Source: Streptomyces chartreusis
GTDB lineage: Bacteria; Actinomycetota; Actinomycetes; Streptomycetales; Streptomycetaceae
Direction: 5' to 3'
NCBI RefSeq assembly: GCF_008704715.1
Contig: NZ_CP023689.1
Span: 930,001 to 994,000 of the forward strand
Length of the DNA stretch: 64,000 nucleotides
Shown here piece after piece: positions 17,049-27,910 of the stretch. Below the pieces are notes generated by a model. It made no database searches, had not been told where the DNA came from, and saw only the letters and a program-made list of their open reading frames with translations. The position numbers were made by a program, and so were the translations under genes. Position 1 is the stretch's first letter. Each line of letters begins with the position of its first letter.

Positions 17049-17828
17049 TCAGTGGACCGAGAACCCGCCGTCCACGAAGATCGACTGTCCGGTGACGTAG
17101 GCGGAGGCGCTGCTCGCGAGGAACACGGCCGCGCCTGCGAAATCCTCGGCGAGGCCGTTGCGCCCGACCATGGTGCGCGCGGCGAGCGCCGCCACCTTGT
17201 CCGGGTCGGACGACAGGCGGGTGTTGAGCGGCGTCATGACGAACCCGGGCACGAGCGTGTTGCAGGTGACGCCGTACGGCGACCACGCCTCAGCCTGGGA
17301 GCGGGCCAGCGATTCCAGCGCCCCCTTGGAGACGCCGTAGGCGCCGCTCTGGACGAACGCGCGGTGCGCCTGCTGCGAGGTGATGTGGATGATCCGTCCG
17401 AAGCCGCGCTCGGCCATGCCGGGTCCGAAGCGCTGTCCGAGCAGGTGGGGCGCGTCGAGGTTGAGGGCCATGGTGGTGTCCCAGACGTCCTCGCCGAGCT
17501 CGCCCATCGGGGGCCGCAGGTTGATCCCGGCGCAGTTCACCAGGATGTCGGGCTCGCCGAACGCCTCCACGGCGGCCTCGGCCGCGGCGCGCACGCCGTC
17601 GCGGGTGCCCAGGTCCGCGCTGACCCGGGCCGCGCGGCAGCCCACGGCCTCCAGCTCGCCGACGGTCACGGCCAGTTCCGCCTCCCTGCGGGCCACGACC
17701 ACGACGCTCGCGCCCGCCCGGGCGAGTGCCTCGGTGATGGCGCGGCCGATGCCGGAACTGCCACCGGTCACCACGGCGACCCGGCCTTCCAGCGAGAACA
17801 GTTCGGAGAGGTATGCCTGCGAGCTCAT
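17049..17828 (-). CDS. SDR-family oxidoreductase
   Basis: This is a 259-aa classical short-chain dehydrogenase. The NAD(P)-binding TGGSSGIG is at residues 21-28, followed by the NCAG strand (LVNCAGINL), the catalytic Ser in HITSQQA and Tyr/Lys in YGVSKGALE, and the C-terminal AVFLASSASAYVTGQSIFVDGG. The sequence is close to the gluconate-5-dehydrogenase/3-oxoacyl reductase-like group, but the substrate cannot be read from motifs. It is convergent with the acetyltransferase gene and divergent from the hemerythrin gene. Confidence 0.87.
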   Translation of the reverse strand: MSSQAYLSELFSLEGRVAVVTGGSSGIGRAITEALARAGASVVVVARREAELAVTVGELEAVGCRAARVSADLGTRDGVRAAAEAAVEAFGEPDILVNCAGINLRPPMGELGEDVWDTTMALNLDAPHLLGQRFGPGMAERGFGRIIHITSQQAHRAFVQSGAYGVSKGALESLARSQAEAWSPYGVTCNTLVPGFVMTPLNTRLSSDPDKVAALAARTMVGRNGLAEDFAGAAVFLASSASAYVTGQSIFVDGGFSVH

Positions 17829-17957
17829 GCCCGCACCCTAGGCCGCACACGCACGGTGCCGACGCCCGGGGCGGTGTCGTGTGAGCCCGCCCGCTACGGG
17901 CACTCGATGCCCACGGCGGCCCGTCCGGGCCGCCGACCGGGACTGGAGGTGGCGAAC

Positions 17958-18521
17958 ATGGGTCATGGCGGGAACGTCATCGACGAGCTGATGACCGATC
18001 ACGGTGAGGTCGAGGAGCTCTTCGGCCGGATAGAGGGGCTCGCGCCCGGCAGCGCGGACCGCAAGCTGTACGCCGACCAGGTCACGATGGAGCTGGTGCG
18101 GCACTCGGTGGCCGAGGAGGCCTATCTGTACCCGGCCGTGCGGCGGCACGTGGCGGGCGGCGACGCGATCGCCGACCGGGAGATCGAGGACCACTCCACG
18201 GCCGAGCGCATCATGAAGGACCTGGAGCGCTGCGACGCAGGTGATCCCGAGTTCGACCGGCTGATCGGGATGCTGATGTCGGAGGTCCGCTCCCACATCG
18301 CCGACGAGGAGGGGAACCTCTTCCCGCAGCTCCGGGCGGCCTGTCCGCCGGACGCGCTCGACGACCTCGGCGACAAGGTGCGCCAGGCCAAGAAGGTCGC
18401 GCCGACCCGGCCGCACCCGGCCGCCCCGGACAAGCCGCCGGCCAACAAGCTGCTGGCGCCCGGCGCCGGACTCGTCGACCGTCTGCGCGACGCGCTGACG
18501 GGCCGCGGCAAGAAGGCCTGA
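17958..18521 (+). CDS. Hemerythrin HHE-domain protein
   Basis: The product is 187 aa. Iron-site histidines and acids appear in the order expected for the four-helix HHE bundle: MTDHGEVEELF, VRHSVAEEAYLYP, EDHSTAERIMKDL and VRSHIADEEGNLFP. The C-terminal 50 residues are a Pro/Lys-rich tail (APTRPHPAAPDKPPANK). HHE proteins bind a di-iron centre and act in oxygen, NO or redox sensing and repair. GGAGG is 8 bases before the ATG at 17958, which fixes the start well downstream of the open frame's beginning. Confidence 0.87.
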   Translation: MGHGGNVIDELMTDHGEVEELFGRIEGLAPGSADRKLYADQVTMELVRHSVAEEAYLYPAVRRHVAGGDAIADREIEDHSTAERIMKDLERCDAGDPEFDRLIGMLMSEVRSHIADEEGNLFPQLRAACPPDALDDLGDKVRQAKKVAPTRPHPAAPDKPPANKLLAPGAGLVDRLRDALTGRGKKA

Positions 18522-18582
18522 GGCCCCCTCCGGATCTGACGCGGCGTGAACTCGCGTCCTCCGCGGGCGCCTTGCGTCCGTC

Positions 18583-19107
18583 TCAGGCGATCAGCGCCTG
18601 CCCCGGGCCGAGGAGTTCGTCCAGTGCCGTGCGGTGCAGGGCCGCCACGGGGGCGAGGAGGTCGGGGTGGCGCAGCAGGGCGGCCGCCCGGCGGTCGTCG
18701 GCGTCGGGGGACAGCAGACGCCGGAATTCGACCGGGGCGGCGGCGAGGCCGCCGTCGGCGACGGTGGCGACCGCGAGCCTGGCCAGGTCGGCGTCGATGA
18801 GCAGGCAGGCGGCCCAGCTTGCGACGACCTCGTCGACCCAGGTGCGCCAGGCGAACTCGTCCGGATCCTCGTGCGCGGCGGTGTCCGCGCCGGTGATCCA
18901 GTCCAGTCCGGCCGAACCGCCGGGGCCCGCCATCCGGACCAGCGCGGCGTCGGTCGGCGTCGGGTAGCGCAGCCAGGCGGCGACCGTGACCGCCTGGCGG
19001 GCCTGCACCTCGCCCAGGGCGGCGGCCAGGGCACCGCCGTACGCCGGGTAGGAGCGGGTCAGCCACTGGGTGGTCGCCGCGATGAGCGGGGAGAGGTCTG
19101 CGAGCAC
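18583..19107 (-). CDS. Hypothetical helical protein (174 aa)
   Basis: A soluble, Ala/Leu-rich, probably all-helical protein (MLADLSPLIAATTQWLTRSYP, AYGGALAAALGEVQARQAVTV, DEFAWRTWVDEVVASWAACL). No motif or family that I recognise. It is convergent with the hemerythrin gene and upstream of the flavoprotein gene in the same direction, 166 bp away. Codon bias is normal for the window, which supports a real gene. Confidence 0.55.
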   Translation of the reverse strand: MLADLSPLIAATTQWLTRSYPAYGGALAAALGEVQARQAVTVAAWLRYPTPTDAALVRMAGPGGSAGLDWITGADTAAHEDPDEFAWRTWVDEVVASWAACLLIDADLARLAVATVADGGLAAAPVEFRRLLSPDADDRRAAALLRHPDLLAPVAALHRTALDELLGPGQALIA

Positions 19108-19273
19108 TGCCGGACCGTCCGAGGTACTGGCGATGGGCGAAGGCCATCAGGGGAAGGGGGGTCCCGAAAACGGTAACCCGGCCGCCCCGGCGCGGAACAT
19201 GCCCGCGATCTCACCGGCGGCGTGGCCTCCCCCACACCGGGCCGGCGTGTTCAGGCCGCCAGGGCGACGGCGC

Positions 19274-20380
19274 TCACGCGGCGCTGTATCCGAGCTGGCG
19301 CCTCATGTAGGGCGTCATCAGGTTCTTCGCCTTGGCCACGGTCGTGGTGCGGCTGCCGAGGACGGCTGATTCGCCGCCCGGCACCGGCAGGACCGTCACA
19401 CCGTCGGCCGCGCCGAACGGGACGATGAGCGGGGTGCGGTGCATCGGCCGGTAGAAGCGGGGCTGCTTGCGGTGCTTGCCGTTGCTGTTGAGGTAGGCGC
19501 GGATGTTGTGGGCGGCCAGGTCGGCCTGGGCGAGCGCGGCCGGGGTGATCTTGAGGTCGGTCGCGTCATTGACGTCGCCGACCGCGAACACGTCCAGCCA
19601 ACCCCGGAGGCGGAGCGCCTCGTCGACCTTGACGTGGCCCGTGCCGTTCAGCCAGTCGCCGTGTCCGGCCAGCCGCAGCCAGAGGGTGTTGGGCGTGGTG
19701 CCGGTCGCCCAGAAGGAACGATCCGCCTCGATGATGTTGCCGCGGGCGTCGCGGTAGGTGCCGAAGTCGTTGCCCGGGGACATGAAGGAGTCCAGCCACA
19801 CCTGCACGTCGTGGGACTCCAGCCAGCCCCGCGCCTTGCGTCCGGCCCGCGCGCTGCCCGTGGCGTGCAGCAGTTCCGGCCCGGAGTGCGCGAGGGTGAC
19901 CCGGGCGCCGGGCCGGGCAAGGCGTATCTCGGCGGCGAGTTCCACGCCGGAGGGCCCGCCTCCGACGACCAGGACGTGCTCGGCGGTGGCGATGTGCTGC
20001 TGGTGCGTGGCGAAGGACTTCGCCGCCTCCTCGGTGGTGGTGCCGCTGAAGCGGGCCGGCTCGGGGTAGTCGGCGCCGGTCGCGATCGCCAGCACGTCGT
20101 AACGGAGCCGCTCGCCGGTGCCGAGGACGACCTGCCGCTCGCCGGTGTCGATGCGGACCGCCTTGCCCACGGCCACGCGGCCGTTGCGAAGCAGCCGGTC
20201 GTAGGGGATGAACGGGCTGTGCGACCAGTCCGGACGCACTCCGGCGCGCAGGGCGGCGATGCGGTGGAAGAAGACCTCTTTGCGGTCCACCAGCGTGACC
20301 CGCGCGGTCGTGTCGAGCCGCTTGGCCAGACGGACGCCGGCGTAGCCGCCGCCGATCACCACTACGTCGCCGTCAACCAC
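19274..20380 (-). CDS. NAD(P)/FAD-dependent oxidoreductase (AIF/FSP1- or NDH-2-like)
   Basis: This 368-aa protein has two dinucleotide folds: the FAD-binding VVVIGGGYAGVRLAKRL at residues about 5-21 and the NAD(P)-binding HVLVVGGGPSGVELAAEI near residue 138. FAD-closing motifs are LAIATGADY and VFAVGDVNDATD. It lacks a redox CxxC pair, so it is not a thioredoxin-reductase type. The length and arrangement fit small FSP1/AIFM2-like or NDH-2-like quinone reductases. A terminal membrane anchor is not evident. It lies downstream of katG, separated by a strong terminator hairpin. Confidence 0.82.
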   Translation of the reverse strand: MVDGDVVVIGGGYAGVRLAKRLDTTARVTLVDRKEVFFHRIAALRAGVRPDWSHSPFIPYDRLLRNGRVAVGKAVRIDTGERQVVLGTGERLRYDVLAIATGADYPEPARFSGTTTEEAAKSFATHQQHIATAEHVLVVGGGPSGVELAAEIRLARPGARVTLAHSGPELLHATGSARAGRKARGWLESHDVQVWLDSFMSPGNDFGTYRDARGNIIEADRSFWATGTTPNTLWLRLAGHGDWLNGTGHVKVDEALRLRGWLDVFAVGDVNDATDLKITPAALAQADLAAHNIRAYLNSNGKHRKQPRFYRPMHRTPLIVPFGAADGVTVLPVPGGESAVLGSRTTTVAKAKNLMTPYMRRQLGYSAA

Positions 20381-20479
20381 GCCGAGTCTCCTGAAACCTC
20401 GTTCGGCCTCTGTCCGGATTCGGCGAGCCTATAGCTTGAAATCTAAATAATTGATGGTGCGGGGTGTGCGTTCTGTGAA

Positions 20480-20519
20480 AGACGTCCGGGCCGACCCCAG
20501 CGGGCCGGCCCGGACGTCT
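20480..20519 (-). terminator. Hairpin terminator after katG
   Basis: Arms AGACGTCCGGGCCG (20480-20493) and CGGCCCGGACGTCT (20506-20519) are perfectly complementary over 14 bases with a 12-base loop. It starts 13 bp after the katG stop on the minus strand. Confidence 0.85.
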
Positions 20520-20531
20520 CACGGGGACTGA

Positions 20532-22760
<2,229 letters not shown>

Positions 22761-22769
22761 CTAGGTGGA

Positions 22770-23219
22770 TCACAGTGCTCGGGGTGCACTGTTGGCGGTG
22801 GAGCAGTCGGGGCACAGGCCCCAGTAGATGACCTCGGCCTCGTCGATCGCGAAGCCGTGGTCGTCGGACGCGGTCAGGCAGGGCGCCTCGCCGACCTCGC
22901 AGTCGACGTCGGCGACGACACCGCAGGAGCGGCACACGATGTGGTGGTGGTTGTCGCCGACACGCCCCTCGAACCGGGCCGGACTCCCGGCCGGTTCGAT
23001 ACGACGTATGAGTCCCGCCGCGGTGAGCGCGTGGAGGCCCTCGTACACGGCTTGCAGGGAGACATGACCTACGCGATCACGCACCCCGGAGGCGATGGCC
23101 TCGACACCGAGGTGGTCGCCGGCCCGGACGGCGTCGAGCAGCGCGACACGCGCCGCGGTCACCCTCAGGCCGGCACCGCGGAGCTCCTCGGCGGGGGTCG
23201 GAGTCTGGGATGCGGTCAT
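22770..23219 (-). CDS. furA: Fur-family regulator FurA (redox repressor of katG)
   Basis: This is a 149-aa Fur-family protein with an N-terminal winged helix (EELRGAGLRVTAARVALLDAV, VSLQAVYEGLHALTAAGLI), the metal site DNHHHIVCRSCG, and cysteines in VVADVDC and GLCPDCSTAN. The order furA-katG is the conserved actinobacterial arrangement in which FurA represses the operon and is released by oxidation. The direct repeats ACGAACGAT at 23243-23268 lie just upstream of the ATG at 23219. Confidence 0.92.
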   Translation of the reverse strand: MTASQTPTPAEELRGAGLRVTAARVALLDAVRAGDHLGVEAIASGVRDRVGHVSLQAVYEGLHALTAAGLIRRIEPAGSPARFEGRVGDNHHHIVCRSCGVVADVDCEVGEAPCLTASDDHGFAIDEAEVIYWGLCPDCSTANSAPRAL

Positions 23220-23242
23220 GCGGCCAACCTACCTCTGCAAAC

Positions 23243-23268
23243 ACGAACGATTCAAGAAAACGAACGAT
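23243..23268. promoter_or_regulatory. Direct repeats upstream of furA, candidate FurA site
   Basis: ACGAACGAT occurs at 23243-23251 and again at 23260-23268, one 17-bp period apart, in an A-rich stretch starting 24 bp before furA. This is where autoregulatory FurA sites lie in Streptomyces. Function inferred from position. Confidence 0.5.
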
Positions 23269-23419
23269 GAAACTCTGGTGATCGTCCCGCTGGCGCACAT
23301 GGCAGCCAACGGCACCCCCCAAAGCGCTAAAAATCATCTTTTCTGACATTGGCGCATGTCTTTGCGTCAAGGCCTCCATCTGGTCGGAATCCCACGCGTA
23401 CTCGATGGAGGCACATCGC

Positions 23420-24790
23420 ATGCTCCTCAGACATACCGCGGCCGGTCGCCGCGCCGCCCTGACCGCTCTCGGCGCCCTCGTGCTCACCGGCGTCACCACG
23501 GCCGCCACGGCCGCGCCGCCGCCGGCGCCCGCGTCCACCGCAGCGCAGACGCTCGGTGCCGACCGGCCGCCGGCCGCGGTGGTGCGCGCCATGGAGCGTG
23601 ACCTGAAACTCAAGCCGGGACAGGCGGCCGAGCGGCTCGTCAACGAGGCGGAGGCCGGGGTCCGCGCGGGGCGCCTGCGCAACTCGCTCGGCAAGCGCTT
23701 CGCGGGCGCTTGGCTCCGGGGCGCGACCTCCGCCGAGCTCGCGGTCGCGACGACGCACGCCGACGACGTGACCGCGATTCAGGCGCAGGGCGCGAAGGCC
23801 GTCGTCGTCAAGCACCCCTTGAGCGAACTCCAGGCCGTCAAGGAGAAGCTGGACAAGGCCGCGAACGGCGCCAACACGCGTGACACACCGGTCTGGTACG
23901 TCGACGTGCCGACGAACCGGGTGGTCGTCCGGGCGGTCAAGAAGCCGGCCGCGACCGCGTTCATCAAGGCCGCCGGTGTCCAGGACAAGGGCGTGACCGT
24001 CCTGGTGTCGGCGGCACGGCCGCGGCCGCTGGCGGACCTCGTCGGCGGCGAGGCCTATTACATCGAGGGCTCGGCGCGCTGCTCCATCGGGTTCTCCGTC
24101 ACCAAGGACACCCAGCAGGGCTTCGCCTCGGCGGGCCACTGCGGCAACGCCGACGACTCGACCACCGGGTTCAACATGGCGGCGCAGGGCACCTTCGAGG
24201 CGTCCACGTTCCCCGGCAAGGACATGTCGTGGGTGAGCGTGAACAGCAACTGGACCGCAACGCCGGACGTGAAGGGCGAGGGCGGCCAGCGGACGCAGGT
24301 CACCGGCTCGGTCCAGGCCCTTGTCGGCGCGTCGATCTGCCGCTCCGGTTCCACCACGGGCTGGCACTGCGGGACCATCGAGCAGCACGGCACAAGTGTC
24401 AGCTACTCCGAGGGCACCGTGAACGGCGTCACCGAGACGACGGTGTGCGCCGAGCCGGGTGACTCCGGCGGCCCGTACATCTCCGGCTCCCAGGCGCAGG
24501 GCGTGACCTCGGGCGGCTCGGGCGACTGCACGAGCGGCGGGACCACCTTCTATCAGCCGGTCAACCCGATCCTCAGCGACTTCGGTCTGGTCCTGAAGAC
24601 CGCGACCGCGCAGGCCGGCTCCCCCGCGCCGGCGGACAACGGGGCGGCCACCGCATGGGCCGCGGGCCGGGTCTACGAGGCCGGCACCACGGTGACCCAC
24701 GCGGGCGTGCGCTACCAGTGCATCCAGAGCCACCAGGCGCAGGGACGCTGGTCGCCGGGTGCCACCCCGGCCCTGTGGCAACGGCTGTAG
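23420..24790 (+). CDS. Streptogrisin-type secreted serine protease with chitin-binding-like tail
   Basis: The product is a 456-aa preproprotein. A Sec/Tat-like signal (RRAALTALGALVLTGVTTAATA) covers about residues 1-35, and a pro-domain about 36-200 (VVRAMERDLKLKPGQAAERL, TPVWYVDVPTNRVVV). The S1E protease domain follows, with the catalytic triad His240 (SAGHCG), Asp268 (GKDMSW) and Ser349 (PGDSGGP). After a short Ala/Pro linker, the last 45 residues (AWAAGRVYEAGTTVTHAGVR, SPGATPALWQRL) are a CBM5/12-type domain, as in streptogrisin C. GGAGG is 8 bases before the ATG at 23420; the ATG at 23405 is less likely. The gene is monocistronic, with a hairpin at 24816-24841. Confidence 0.9.
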   Translation: MLLRHTAAGRRAALTALGALVLTGVTTAATAAPPPAPASTAAQTLGADRPPAAVVRAMERDLKLKPGQAAERLVNEAEAGVRAGRLRNSLGKRFAGAWLRGATSAELAVATTHADDVTAIQAQGAKAVVVKHPLSELQAVKEKLDKAANGANTRDTPVWYVDVPTNRVVVRAVKKPAATAFIKAAGVQDKGVTVLVSAARPRPLADLVGGEAYYIEGSARCSIGFSVTKDTQQGFASAGHCGNADDSTTGFNMAAQGTFEASTFPGKDMSWVSVNSNWTATPDVKGEGGQRTQVTGSVQALVGASICRSGSTTGWHCGTIEQHGTSVSYSEGTVNGVTETTVCAEPGDSGGPYISGSQAQGVTSGGSGDCTSGGTTFYQPVNPILSDFGLVLKTATAQAGSPAPADNGAATAWAAGRVYEAGTTVTHAGVRYQCIQSHQAQGRWSPGATPALWQRL

Positions 24791-24815
24791 GCGGATACAG
24801 GAGTCGTACGGCTTC

Positions 24816-24841
24816 CGGTGCGGGGCGCGAGCCCCGCACCG
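24816..24841. terminator. Bidirectional hairpin between protease and serine hydrolase genes
   Basis: CGGTGCGGGGC (24816-24826), loop GCGA, GCCCCGCACCG (24831-24841): a perfect 11-bp stem between convergent genes, followed by a T-rich TCGTCTTT. Confidence 0.8.
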
Positions 24842-24867
24842 TTCGTCTTTCCGACGGTGCGGCCCGG

Positions 24868-25980
24868 TCACTGGTCGGCCAGCAAGGCGTACGCGGTGGC
24901 GATGAAGGCGTCGCGGGAACGGAAGCGGCGGGTGCACAGCGCGGCCAGGGCGGTGCCCGTGTCGGGCCTGAAGCCCAGGAAGGCCTGCTGGCCGAGGGTC
25001 GCCCCGCTGTGGAAGTACAGCGGCCCGCCGTCCGTGGGGTGCCGGAACCAGGCCATCGTGTGCACGTGCCGGTGGCCGAGGCCGCGGCGCAGTACAGGGG
25101 TGCGGACCGCGCTCAGGGCTCCGGCCAGCGGGGAGCCGGCCGGGTCGAGGTGGGCCTCCAGGAACGTCAGGAGATCGTGCGGTGTCGCGCGAACCGCGCC
25201 GGCCGCCGCGAAGCCTCCGGCGTCGAAGGCGAGCGCGGGCGTGCGCCCGTCCTTGCCGTGGCCCACGGCGTCGGTCTTCGGGTCCTCCGGCCGCAGCGCG
25301 GTGCCGTCGAGGCCGAGCGGGCGCAGCACATGGGTGCCGAGGAGTTCCTCCCACGCCGTGCCGGCCGCGCCGGCGAGGGCGTGACCGAGGACGGCGACGC
25401 CGAAGTTGGAGTACTGCCAGCGGGTGCCGGGCCGGTGCCGGGGGCGGTGGCGCAGGAAGGCGTCGACCACCCGCTCGGCGGGGTAGCGGCCGTAGGGGTT
25501 GGTGCGCCAGGCGGGCAGTGCGCGCCGGTAGAAGTCGGCGGGCAGCGTGGGCAGTCCTGCCGTGTGCGTGAGGAGGTGCGCGAGGGTCGCCGGGGACGCG
25601 CCGGTGCGGCGCCCCGGGTCGAGCCAGGCGGCGGCCGGCTCGCCCCCGGTGAGCACGCCGCGCCGGATGAGCCGGGCCAGCAGCAGCCCAGTGAACGTCT
25701 TCGAGGCCGAGCCGATCTCGTACCGCAGGTCCTCCCGGGGCACGGGAGGGTGCGGGGTGCTGCCACCGCAGTGCAGGGTGCGCCGACCGTTGCGGGAGAC
25801 GGCGAAGACCACGTCGGGCGCGTCGATGGCCGCGACGGCCCGCGCCGCACGCTCGCGCAGGGCGTCCTCGGCGTCGGCCGAAGTGGGCCGGCCCGTACCG
25901 GCGTTGCCGAGGACGCCGCCCTCGGCCGTCGCGTCCGTGTCGTCGTCGATGCCCGGCCAGGGCGACGGACCGGCGGTCAT
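24868..25980 (-). CDS. Serine hydrolase, beta-lactamase/DD-peptidase fold
   Basis: The product is 370 aa. The class C-type motifs are SxxK at Ser91-Lys94 (SASK), the Tyr motif YSNFG, and the third box HSGAT in place of K-T-G. There is no signal peptide, so it should be cytoplasmic, unlike true DD-peptidases. It is the last gene of the minus-strand cassette 24868-28810; its ATG overlaps the stop of the preceding gene (ATGA at 25977-25980). Substrates of this fold range from beta-lactams to esters and peptides, and none can be chosen here. A peptide- or ester-processing role in the cassette is possible. Confidence 0.82.
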   Translation of the reverse strand: MTAGPSPWPGIDDDTDATAEGGVLGNAGTGRPTSADAEDALRERAARAVAAIDAPDVVFAVSRNGRRTLHCGGSTPHPPVPREDLRYEIGSASKTFTGLLLARLIRRGVLTGGEPAAAWLDPGRRTGASPATLAHLLTHTAGLPTLPADFYRRALPAWRTNPYGRYPAERVVDAFLRHRPRHRPGTRWQYSNFGVAVLGHALAGAAGTAWEELLGTHVLRPLGLDGTALRPEDPKTDAVGHGKDGRTPALAFDAGGFAAAGAVRATPHDLLTFLEAHLDPAGSPLAGALSAVRTPVLRRGLGHRHVHTMAWFRHPTDGGPLYFHSGATLGQQAFLGFRPDTGTALAALCTRRFRSRDAFIATAYALLADQ

Positions 25981-26897
25981 GTCGTCGCGTGGGTCAGTTC
26001 GGACAGGGCCCGCGAGGTGGCCAGGAACGAGGCGAACGCGGCGACCAGGGTGGGGTGGTACACCATGTCGAACAGCTCGTCCGGCTCGCCCTCCGGCATC
26101 GACCGTACGGCCGGCATGGCACCGTCGGCCTGCTGCGCGGCGGCGAAGCCCTCCCAGCCCCGCTCGTCCAGCGTCGGCCGCGGCAGACAGGCGTCGACGA
26201 CGAGGAGTTCGCCGAGCAGGTCCCAGCGCTTCAGGTCCAGCCAGTCGTCGATCCAGACCGGCAGCCAGGTGGCGAGGTAGTCGGCGATCTCCGGCGGCAG
26301 CGCCTCCGGGTGCGCGCCCCAGTCGGTGAGGTGGAACACCGTGTGCGTGACGTCGTAGGCGATGTGCCCGCTGACCGTCCACGGCTCGGGCCTGCGGGCG
26401 AGCCAGGTCGGAGCCACGAGGGCCGACTCGGGCGGGCGCGGCGTGAGGCCGAAGCGGCGCTGGAACGCGGCCAGTCCGAGGCGCCGGGTCGGGTCGAGTT
26501 CGAGGGCCGCCCAGCTCTCCAGCCGGTGGTAGAGCACGGTCGCGCGCTCCACCTCGGGCTCGCTGTACCCGAGTTCCTTGTACGGCAGGTACACCTCGAA
26601 GGGGATGGGCGACATCGGCTCGATGCGCTGGCCGCGCGCCAGCATGCGACCGCCGTCCAGGGTGTGCCGCCAGGTGTGGTCGAGCAGCCGCCGGGCCAGG
26701 TCGGCCTGCCGGGACCCGGCGACGCCCTCGCGGAACAGCACCCGGCAGATCAGGGCGAGTTCACCGACGGGCTTGAAGCGTTCCAGGAAGCCGATCTCCG
26801 GATCGACGTCGGGCTCCAGGCGGAACCCGTCGCGGTGGGCCCACAGCCACTCCAGGGCGCGCACGCCGACGGTGTGCATCAGACGGGTGTCGGTCAT
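25977..26897 (-). CDS. DUF6895-like helical protein, copy 2
   Basis: This 306-aa soluble, Trp-rich, largely helical protein is paralogous to the gene just upstream. Shared blocks are a first helix (ALEWLWAHRDGF), VGELALICRVL, EVYLPYKELGYSEPEVERAT, TRRLGLAAFQRRFGL, THTVFHLTDWG and the C-terminal AAQQADGAMP. The final block resembles the Q-x-x-D-G motif of alpha/alpha-toroid enzymes, but that fold is only a guess. I believe the family is annotated DUF6895 and has no assigned function. Both ends overlap neighbours by 4 bp (ATGA), so the cassette is translationally coupled. Confidence 0.72.
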   Translation of the reverse strand: MTDTRLMHTVGVRALEWLWAHRDGFRLEPDVDPEIGFLERFKPVGELALICRVLFREGVAGSRQADLARRLLDHTWRHTLDGGRMLARGQRIEPMSPIPFEVYLPYKELGYSEPEVERATVLYHRLESWAALELDPTRRLGLAAFQRRFGLTPRPPESALVAPTWLARRPEPWTVSGHIAYDVTHTVFHLTDWGAHPEALPPEIADYLATWLPVWIDDWLDLKRWDLLGELLVVDACLPRPTLDERGWEGFAAAQQADGAMPAVRSMPEGEPDELFDMVYHPTLVAAFASFLATSRALSELTHATT

Positions 26898-27910
26898 CCG
26901 GGCACTCCTTGTCCGTCGTGGCGGGTCCGCGCGCGGCCCGCTCGCGATCGGTGACCGTCACCGCCCGCGTCGATGTCGTCGTCGCCCTCGTCGGTGAGGC
27001 GCTTGACGGTCTGTGCCGCCGCGAAGGCGGCCATCAGGGTGGAGTGGTAACAGCGCAGGAAGTCCGGCTCCGGGCCGGCGGCGTCGGCGCCGGGGCCTTC
27101 CTGCGGCAGCGCGCCGGAGTCGTACTGGGCCCCCGCGATGCGGGTCCAGGCGGACCGGAAGGCCGGCAGGTCGGGCGGGGCCGGCAAGCTACCGGCCACG
27201 ACCAGCAGTTCGCAGCTCAGGTCCCACATCGTGGCGTCCAGGCAGGTGTCGAGCCAGGACGGCAGCCAGTGGCCCAGATAGGCGGCGAGGTCGGCGGGGA
27301 CGCCGGTCGGGACGCGGCCCCAGTCGGTGAGGTGGAAGACGACGTGGGTGAGCGCGTACCCCGAGGAGCGCTCGAACGTCCAGGGCTCCGGCAGGCCGCC
27401 GAGCCAGGTGCGCCGCAGCACCTGGGCGGACTCGTCGGGCCGTTCGATGCCGCTGCGCCGCTCGGCCTTCAGCACGCCGAGGCGGCGGGTGGGTTCCTGT
27501 TCGGTGAGCCGCCAGCCCCGGGTGCGGGCCGTCGTGGTGGCGGCCGCCTCGTACCCGGGGTGCCGCAGCCCGGCCGCGGCGAACACCGAGTAGACCTCCA
27601 GGGGGTAGGTCGCGAAGGGCTCCGACCGCTGGAGGCGGAGGAAGAGTTCGCCGCGGCCGGTCTGCTGCCAGGCGAACCGCAGCAGGTCCGACGCGCACCC
27701 GTGCAGCGGGTCCGACGGCGGCAGGTGCGTCCGTACGCTCTGGCAGGTCTGGGCCAGTTCCCCGAGTGGTTTCCAGGTGACGTCGACGTGGGCGTCCTCG
27801 GTGAACGCGTCCTCGTCCAGCGCGAAGTCGGCGGTGTGCGCGGACAGCCAGGCGAACGCGGCGGCGCCCACCTCGCGGATGTCCCCGACGCCCATGGCGG
27901 TCGCCGTCAT
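26894..27910 (-). CDS. DUF6895-like helical protein, copy 1
   Basis: This 338-aa paralogue of the following gene shows AAFAWLSAHTADFALDEDAF, LGELAQTCQSVRTHL, THVVFHLTDWGRVP, WDLSCELLVVAG, AGAQYDSGALP and FLRCYHSTLMAAFAA in matching order and spacing. About 30 extra residues form a charged, His/Arg-rich C-terminal tail (GGDGHRSRAGRARTRHD). No catalytic motif that I recognise is present. The start at 27910 overlaps the stop of the 232-aa gene by 4 bp. Two diverged copies in one operon suggest a heteromeric complex or two successive steps. Confidence 0.72.
   Translation of the reverse strand: MTATAMGVGDIREVGAAAFAWLSAHTADFALDEDAFTEDAHVDVTWKPLGELAQTCQSVRTHLPPSDPLHGCASDLLRFAWQQTGRGELFLRLQRSEPFATYPLEVYSVFAAAGLRHPGYEAAATTTARTRGWRLTEQEPTRRLGVLKAERRSGIERPDESAQVLRRTWLGGLPEPWTFERSSGYALTHVVFHLTDWGRVPTGVPADLAAYLGHWLPSWLDTCLDATMWDLSCELLVVAGSLPAPPDLPAFRSAWTRIAGAQYDSGALPQEGPGADAAGPEPDFLRCYHSTLMAAFAAAQTVKRLTDEGDDDIDAGGDGHRSRAGRARTRHDGQGVPG

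Noticed and set aside
19439..20434. Open frame on the plus strand, antisense to the flavoprotein gene
   Set aside because: Codon bias and motifs support only the minus-strand gene; the plus product is a Gly/Val/Arg-rich shadow.
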